Shown piece after piece: positions 57,965 through 64,000 of a stretch of 64,000 nucleotides of DNA (the first letter of the stretch is position 1; each line of letters starts with the position of its first letter). The DNA is from Phoronis australis. Lineage: Eukaryota > Phoronida > Phoronidae. The stretch lies in assembly GCA_002633005.1 (NCBI GenBank), contig NMRA01000264.1:1-64000 (forward strand). Direction: 5' to 3'. The notes below the pieces were generated by a model that made no database searches, was not told the DNA's origin, and saw nothing but the letters and a program-made list of their open reading frames with translations. Made by a program: the position numbers and the translations under genes.

Positions 57965-58116
57965 GTCGTTGTGGTTTCCGTCATTTGTACTACATCAAAA
58001 TGTTTATGGATGCCGGTGAAAAAATCATCGAGCTGGTGTGTCAAGTCAATACAAACACATGGATGCATTTTGTTTGTGTTGACCCTGATGACTCTATTTG
58101 CCAAAACAGGAAATAG
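57965..58116 (+). CDS. Candidate plus-strand Cys exon M
   Basis: After a good acceptor (CTTTCTTGCAATGTTCAG|) a frame of 49 codons entering in phase 1 (two leading bases) ends at TAG 58114. It begins RCGFRHLYYIK and ends CVDPDDSICQNRK, with four cysteines. Upstream, a TATATAAAG (about 57782) and a donor TCC|GTAAGG (about 57878) could form a short first exon, but no signal peptide is found. The 39.6 kb copy is damaged. I do not recognise the protein; it may be a genuine small gene on the strand opposite to K, or chance. Confidence 0.3.
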
Positions 58117-58428
58117 TCATTCGCGTTTTGACATCTTCGCGATCGCTACAAAAAATGTGATTTTCCTCTTCCATTCACGTTTGTGGTGGGCATTGTAACT
58201 GAGCCCAACTGAAAGAAGCACGGACATGCATAGGAACTACAGATGGCTAGCTTTTATTGTATATTCGATCCATTTTTGGATTTGATTGGATCTATTTGTT
58301 AAAAAGTCGGTGGTCAGAAGTCGGTAAATATATACAGATACTTTTTACTATGGCTGTTTTTTTCCAGATTTTTCCACAAAAATTACATTTTGAGTCTCTT
58401 TGGGACATCCAGTGTTAGTATGTGTCAA

Positions 58429-58573
58429 ATGCTTACAGGCAACGTCAGCCCTGGAGTTCTGCGCCTTCTGCTGTCACGGGGATGGTCTGGGGAGGGGATT
58501 AATGCACCAGCATATCCCCAATGATCCTGTCCGTGACAGGTATTACAGGTATTACAGGTATTACAGGTATTAC
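58429..58573 (+). mobile_element. Short retroposon with GTATTACA tail
   Basis: Inserted into TATGTGTCAA, which is repeated on both sides (about 58419 and 58574). A 105-base body (for example TGCTGTCACGGGGATGG) ends in four GGTATTACA-like repeats. The target duplication and short repetitive tail are those of a SINE or LINE 3' end. Confidence 0.6.
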
Positions 58574-58650
58574 AGTATGTGTCAACATTACGGCTTTCCA
58601 GAATGGCACCAAGAAGTCTTTATTCGCATCAGTGAACAAACAGTTAAAGA

Positions 58651-59942
58651 GTTCCCACCATGACCCTGTGTTTCGAAAAGGAATTTTATTATTACATCTT
58701 AACAGATTTAATAGCCTTTAGTACACCTGTTGCTACGAAACAAGCTAAAAATTTCAAAAATATATTTTTCTGTAATCGAGTTTGTACGCAATGGGTGGAA
58801 GACCGCCTCAGCTGTTGTTGTTTTACCAATGCGATACTGAGGAGTTGTGAAGAAAGTTCGCGGGGAGCCGTCTTTTTCAGACATGAAAAGGCGCGTTTGT
58901 GGAAACTGCGGTAACAACAACTTGACTGAGAACGTCTTTGTGTTCAAATTTCCTAAATACGTGAAAGTTGCACAGAAATGTCATCGTTTTGTCATGGGCG
59001 GCGCACTAGAGGGGCCTGGGGGTAGGGCTATAACCCCCCACTTTTTCAGGGCTAAGCCGCCCATGGTCTATAGGCGGTGCACCACAGGAGGGCTGTGGGG
59101 GGGGGGTTAGCCCCCACTTTTTTCAGTGCTGTGCCACCCATGATTGTGCGTCGAACAAGAGTGTGGAGTGTCAGTGTGGAACATGGGATTCAGTTTGACG
59201 TAAGCCACACTTTGATCGGCACATTTCAAAGAATCGTGTTTCGACCACACACATAAGAGGCGTTACAATGAAGGACTCACCACCAAGTAAGTGCATTTGC
59301 AAATTTTGTAAATAACGAACAAACTGCTTCCACTCGAGGGCGAGTGATGCCAGGCCCTGGACCCCGGCCCAGATCGAGTGCTACTACAAATAGGCTTATG
59401 CATATTGTATTCAGACTGTCCTCATTCCATCACGGCAATAGTGAATAAGAGTAACCCAGGTTTGCTGTGGTCTTTGTCAGTGATTATTAAGTGTCTATTT
59501 TGTGAGTAGTGACCACCACTTGGTAGAGTCACATATGTCATTTCTCGTGCAAGTGGGTCGAATTCATACGGCCTCAAAGCCGACGAAAGTTCGCTCAATG
59601 GGAAATCGAGTTCATTGTCTGATTCTTCAGTTACTTGAGTGTGATGCCCGTATCCACTCTCCTCTCTGTCTACATAATAATTGTCCAATTCTCGCCCAAT
59701 ATTGTCATTGTCTTCTAACCTGCAGTGTTCCGACATTGCAAATGATTGTCAAGCGGCCAACCGTCTTCCACCCATTGCATCATTTGGCGGGAAAGTTAGA
59801 AATAAGTATTTTTTCTTCAAAATTAAAAAAGTTGCGACTATTTGGCATAAAAAGTGCCTATTTAGCAAGATTTTATGGTATTCGATTCATATTAGCTAAC
59901 TGAAACCTGCAAAAGTAAGAAAATGCATGGTGGGAACTCTTT
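58651..59942. mobile_element. Kolobok-like element with TTAA duplication
   Basis: Ends AGAGTTCCCACCATG and its complement CATGGTGGGAACTCT. TTAA flanks both ends, and the empty site GTTAAAGCAG is seen at 40088-40097. TTAA duplication plus a THAP-like reading frame inside fit the Kolobok superfamily; piggyBac also uses TTAA but has no THAP domain. At 1.3 kb it lacks a transposase core. Confidence 0.65.
58847..59110 (+). pseudogene. THAP-like N-terminal fragment
   Basis: The frame includes KRRVCGNCGNNN and FVFKFPKYVKVAQKCHRF, matching the start of a THAP zinc finger (Cys-x2-Cys, then FPK). The second Cys-His half is missing and the frame runs into G-rich repeat. THAP fingers bind DNA in P-element and Kolobok transposases. 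A minus-strand frame at 59422-59736 with an acidic ELSSALRPYEFDPLA segment may be another part of the same element. Confidence 0.5.
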
Positions 59943-60762
59943 AAAGCAGGCATTCGTAACAACCGATGTTTCATAGCAATGATAATTCATAACTGAGACG
60001 TCAGTGGTGCTTGGAATTATTATTTTGTAATAGGACTTATACTGTGTTTTGTTGTATTGTATCGTATTGCACTATGCTTTGTACCGTGGTGTATCCTTGA
60101 ATGTCTTTCGTTGTTTGTATGCTATAACATGGTTTTCAATCATGTGTTATATAAATGGCCGTTTTCTTTTTACACGGCTACAAGTCAGACTTTGACTTAG
60201 TTTTATTTTAGACCACTTTCAGGTTTAAAATTGGCCTCAAAATTTCCTTACCCGGTGAGAAATGATTTCTGGGCTATGGGCGAACTGACATTTTGACAGT
60301 GTTTGGAACCATGCTCGGCCTATAAAAGGACATTTCGGGTAAAAGTCTTAACAGAGTCTGATCTCAAGCAAAAATAATCTGGCTGTTTTTCTCAAACAAA
60401 CGAATCGCCTTTAATTCAAGCACGGAAGCTGTAACTAAAGCCGGAGTTATGGCGGTTAGTGTGCTAACTCCATCAAAAGTTAATTTTTTGTGCAGAAGGC
60501 CGGTTTAGAGTCGCTTTTAAGTATAATAAGTGAGAATGTGGCATATATAAGCTAAAAAGAAATAATCAAAATGAGACATTTATATTCTGAAGCGAGAAAG
60601 TCTCTCAAACAATTCAGGTGTACGTTCCCTAGACGTAACAAACTCGCAAAAGGCATGATCATGTAAGTCTTCCCGAGATATCGCCATACATTACAAGCAA
60701 GGAACGTGATTATGCTAGCTACACTCGCGAGATTCTTGCGTCTACAGAACTCAACCCGGCAT

Positions 60763-60858
60763 TCATCTGCATCGTCCATATATACATCTAAGATAACTGT
60801 AGCAACAGCTCCGAATCAAAGATGCACCACACGCCGTATGTTGAACATCGTCATCTCC
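60763..60858 (-). pseudogene. Family K terminal exon with frameshift
   Basis: Reads C-x6-C as in KA, then one inserted base (GGAGCTG) shifts the frame before CC; the remainder SCCYSYLRCIYGRC is in the next frame. The sequence just upstream has been replaced by another repeat, removing the usual acceptor. Dead. Confidence 0.7.
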
Positions 60859-61791
60859 CTCTGCTTTCCAGAATGGAACCAAGTAGTCTTTATTTGCATC
60901 CGTGTACAAACAGTTACAAGAAGATATCCGTTGTAGTCGACGATTCATAACTGAGACATCAGTGATGCTTCGTATTACTTTGTATCAAACTGTAATAGAC
61001 CTTATACGGATTTGTATTGTGTTGTATTGTATCGCATTGTATTGTATTATATCATGATGTACTGTGTTACATCGTAATGTATTGCACTGTGTCTTGTTAT
61101 CGTGATGTAGGGCCTACTGCTGAATGCCCATCTCTGTTTTTACGTCATATTATGGTTTTAAACACAGCCAACGTTTAGTTGAGTAAGTTAAATGACCGTA
61201 ATCGGCTACAAGTCAGACTTTGACTAACTTGTAATTCATACCACTTTACGGAATAAAATTGGCCTAATTTCCTTACTCAGATGAGAAATGATTTCTGACC
61301 TATGGACGAACTGACATTTTGCAGTGTTTGAAACCATGCTCCGCCCATAAAAGGATACGTCCTGTAAAAATATAACTCAACAGAGCCTGATCTCAAGCAA
61401 TAAGAAGCTGTCAGTTCTTCCCAATCCCACGAATCGTCTTGCTAATTCGAACAAGGAATTTTTAACTAAAACCGGATTTAAGTCGGCTCGTGTGCTAAGT
61501 CGATCAAACGTTTTTGTGCAAAAGGCCGGTTTAGAACTATTTTTAAGTATAAGTGAGAATGGGGCATATAAAAGCTAAAAAGAAATAATCAATACGAGAC
61601 ATTTATATTCTGAACAGAGAGCGTCTCTCAATCAATTCAGGTGCACGTTCCGTAGACGTAACAAACTCGCAGAACGCAAGATCAAGCAAGTCTTCGCGAG
61701 ATATTACAATGCATTACAAGCAAAGCATGTGATCCTAATAGCTACATTTGCGAGATTCTTGCGTCTACAGAACTCAGTCCGGCATTCATCT

Positions 61792-61888
61792 TTATCTGCA
61801 TCGTCCGGAGCTACAACTATGATAACTGTAACAACAGTCCGAATCATAGTTGCACCACTCGCCATATGACCTACATCGTCGCCTCTCC
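61792..61888 (-). CDS. KB coding exon 3: mature cystine-knot domain
   Basis: Acceptor ATTCTTCAG| at 61889, 31 codons and TAA. All six cysteines conserved. Confidence 0.8.
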
Positions 61889-63510
61889 CTGAAGAATAAT
61901 CAAAACAATTTAGGCTTCACCAAATTTTGATGCACAAAACATGATAAGTAAAGCATGTTTAGTCAAAGAAAATGTTTCGTCTTCGTTATAGTAAAACTAT
62001 TCGTGTAACGAATAGTCTTAACCCTGTGAGAGTGTTTACTGGGTCCTAGCGTTAATCAATTTAGTGAAAATGTATTCCCAAATGGTGGTCTTTCAAAATG
62101 CACGTTTTTAAAGGAAAAAATAAAAAGCATCCAAATATACACCAAAGATGAATCTTTAAGAATTTAAAAATAGTGTTTACAGAAAAGGTAAATGCTTGCA
62201 GGTTTGCAATTTTCAACTGTATTGAGAAATTTCGTATTTGCTGAGTGCAACTGAAAGACGCACAGATTCGAATCATCCCGGGCTACCAATGACTAGCTTT
62301 TGCATTTTTGAATTAAAGTGAATTTGTTGTTTAAAAGCTTATAGCTTTAAATCAATAGACTTATATAGCTATTTTTGAAAACGGTTGCTTTTTCCAGAAA
62401 TTTCCATAAAATCAACAGTTTAAAATAGACATGACGTCTGTTAGGAATATCCGGCATTGGTGTATGTCAATATCACGGTTTTCCAGAATGGCACCAAGTA
62501 GTCTTTATTCACATCAGTGTACAAACAGTCAAAGGAAATATTTGTTGCAATCGTTGTTCATTACTTTTCGTGATGATGACGATTGATATCTGGGACACCA
62601 GTGAAGGATTATTTGAAAACTGACGGAAATACGTAACCTGCTCACATTTACCCAAAATGTGTTTTTGCGATGGCAACATCAGGTTGAATTCGATACATCC
62701 AGATTCACGTGTCATGTCCTTGTAGAAGTGCAAAGAACTTTTACGAATACCTTGCATCAAAATCGCAATTACGGGGAAGTTACCTGAAGAGTTTGTTGTC
62801 ATCCATATCGTTCTGATCCTGTGTCACTAAAAGAAAGAAAACCATTAAAGTTTTGTGAATTTGTAGGTTTTTGTGAGTCTAAGTTTTTGTGTTATTAGGA
62901 TTCGGGAAAGTCAAGAACTACGCTAAAACCTGTTAGAAGGCAATCCACGCGCTTGGTGGAAATTCCGTTACAAACAAGAACATCGACACCATCGGCTACT
63001 CAAGACAACGTTTCAGAATTTATTGGGGTTGCCAATTGTTGAACTCGAAAATGACGCATTTATGCATTGACTCTGACTTGAGTTCGTAAGGGTAATGGAA
63101 TCCTATCACTGTAAAGAATATCATGAGTTCGATTACATGAAATATGATTTTTTTGGTTTTTTGCCAGCTAATCAGGACGACAAGTAACCTTAAGTATTCT
63201 ACACGGTAAACAAAGCCATGGACACGCGTGTTGATAATGAGTTTAGAAGGCTTGCTAATGGGTATTTAATTCTCTTTAAGTACGGAGCTAGTGTTCTTTT
63301 TGACAAAGAGCACCGAGCTGCGTTAGGCTTAACTCTAAGATTAGTGAAAGTTCAGATAACAACACATCTTAGTTCACGTTCGGTGTTGCCCACGCTGCTG
63401 ACGTAGATATTTCCATTTTCCGACTTACCAGCACAAGCGTAATTCAACAGGAGCCCAACGACAAGAATTACGTAGACCTTCTTCATTCTCGAGCTTGGAT
63501 TGACTTCCGC
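61792..63510 (-). CDS. Family K secreted cystine-knot peptide gene KB
   Basis: Coding exon 1 (63429-63510, ATG 63486) has a signal peptide starting MKKVYVILVVGLLLNY. Exon 2 (62784-62826, 43 nt) has the acidic propeptide. Exon 3 (61792-61888) carries Arg-Arg-Arg and the core C-x6-C-x5-CC-x5-C-x4-C, with TAA at 61792. Phases agree, giving 65 residues. Compared with KA the substitutions avoid all six cysteines but change loop residues (for example HSCSSGRC for LRCRYGRC), a pattern expected for a working, diverging paralogue. The untranslated first exon and TATA box would lie beyond 64000, judging from KA. The polyadenylation signal is weak (ATATAAA). Confidence 0.8.
62784..62826 (-). CDS. KB coding exon 2: acidic propeptide
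   Basis: 43 nt between TTTCTTTTAG| and |GTAACTTC. One Ser codon is changed to Phe near the end. Confidence 0.75.
63429..63510 (-). CDS. KB coding exon 1: signal peptide
   Basis: Acceptor GTCTTTAG|, 24 bases, ATG, 19 codons plus one base, then donor G|GTAAGT: identical organisation to KA. Confidence 0.8.
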
Positions 63511-63734
63511 CTAAAGACAAATTTGAACTTTCAAAGTGATTACGGGGTGGGAAGATTATTTGATTGAATGCGTCCGCCTGCCCGTCTATCTGTCTGTCTG
63601 CTCAGTAATTCAAGTGCTCGATTATTAGTCTAGGCTGGACTTACAGTTAACTTTATTCTCCACTAGAGATAATTTCAGGCCGAATTCATACTTTAATGCT
63701 CCATGAAACCCGAGAGAATAATGCTGAAAGGATA

Positions 63735-64000
63735 CTAAACCCTGTGTTGGTGAAGTTGTCCGAAATTGTTTCCGCCACCTGTTATATTTCCCTGGAAAAA
63801 TGAAAGCTAAAACTCAGTCCTTACTGAGTCACAAAAAGGATCCGGTGGAGGCGCAGACTCTCCCACAGTGGTCCAATTTAACCTATTTTGCAAGGAGTTG
63901 TCGTCGTCTGTATGGTACTTTTTTGTTTCAAACGTGCCTACGTGTTCAGACGTTATGTTTCACTGCGACGCAATGGTTTGCGTGAACAAATTCCTGGATG
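63735..64000. repeat. Upstream flank of KB, partner of 43335-43630
   Basis: Near-identical to the KA upstream region and cut by the window end. One-base indels break the plus-strand frame seen in the KA copy. Confidence 0.6.

Overview
The window is eukaryotic, from an invertebrate animal that I think is most likely a cnidarian (anthozoan-like). It is AT-rich, has spliced small genes with GT-AG introns, no operons, and animal-type mobile elements: a Ty3/Gypsy remnant, two non-LTR reverse transcriptases, an Ngaro/DIRS-like tyrosine-recombinase retrotransposon, an Academ-like DNA transposon with an XPG-type nuclease motif, a Kolobok-like element with a THAP-like finger, MITEs and tRNA-derived SINEs. 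The cnidarian placement is inference; no taxon-specific housekeeping gene is present.

Layout. (1) 1-1094: a miniature LTR retrotransposon with a broken gag. (2) 1.1-20 kb: an array of about seven diverged units of roughly 2.5-3.6 kb. They share exon-like modules that keep a reading frame in some copies, but no complete gene survives. A single N at 3359 marks a probable false tandem duplication. (3) 20-27.3 kb: LINE remnants, one split by a 1.14 kb MITE, and a duplicated intergenic block that recurs at 48-50 kb. (4) 27.3-37.5 kb: a broken secreted-peptide gene hit by an Academ-like transposon, followed by an Ngaro/DIRS-like element. (5) 37.5-64 kb: a mosaic of duplicated units holding small secreted cysteine-rich peptide genes and their relics.

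The central content is two interleaved families of small peptide genes, named K and P here. Family K (minus strand) has a signal-peptide exon, a 43-nt acidic propeptide exon and a terminal exon with the cysteine pattern C-x6-C-x5-CC-x5-C-x4-C, typical of an inhibitor cystine knot. One copy (41.2-43.8 kb) is complete from TATA box to polyadenylation signal; a second (61.8-63.5 kb) has all coding exons; four more are orphan terminal exons, two of them broken. Family P (plus strand) has the same plan and phases (signal exon phase 1, propeptide exon ending in Lys-Arg, terminal exon phase 2), with one complete copy (52.95-53.86 kb), two broken copies and a possible two-domain relative (45.4 kb). 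The matching phases suggest a common origin or shared template. The peptides would be secreted, cleaved at basic residues and disulfide-bonded; whether they are toxins, antimicrobials or signalling peptides cannot be read from the sequence.

Most remaining bases are decayed duplicates of these units, simple repeats and mobile-element debris. Gene calls rest on splice signals, reading-frame continuity across exons and comparison between copies inside the window; no transcript evidence was available.
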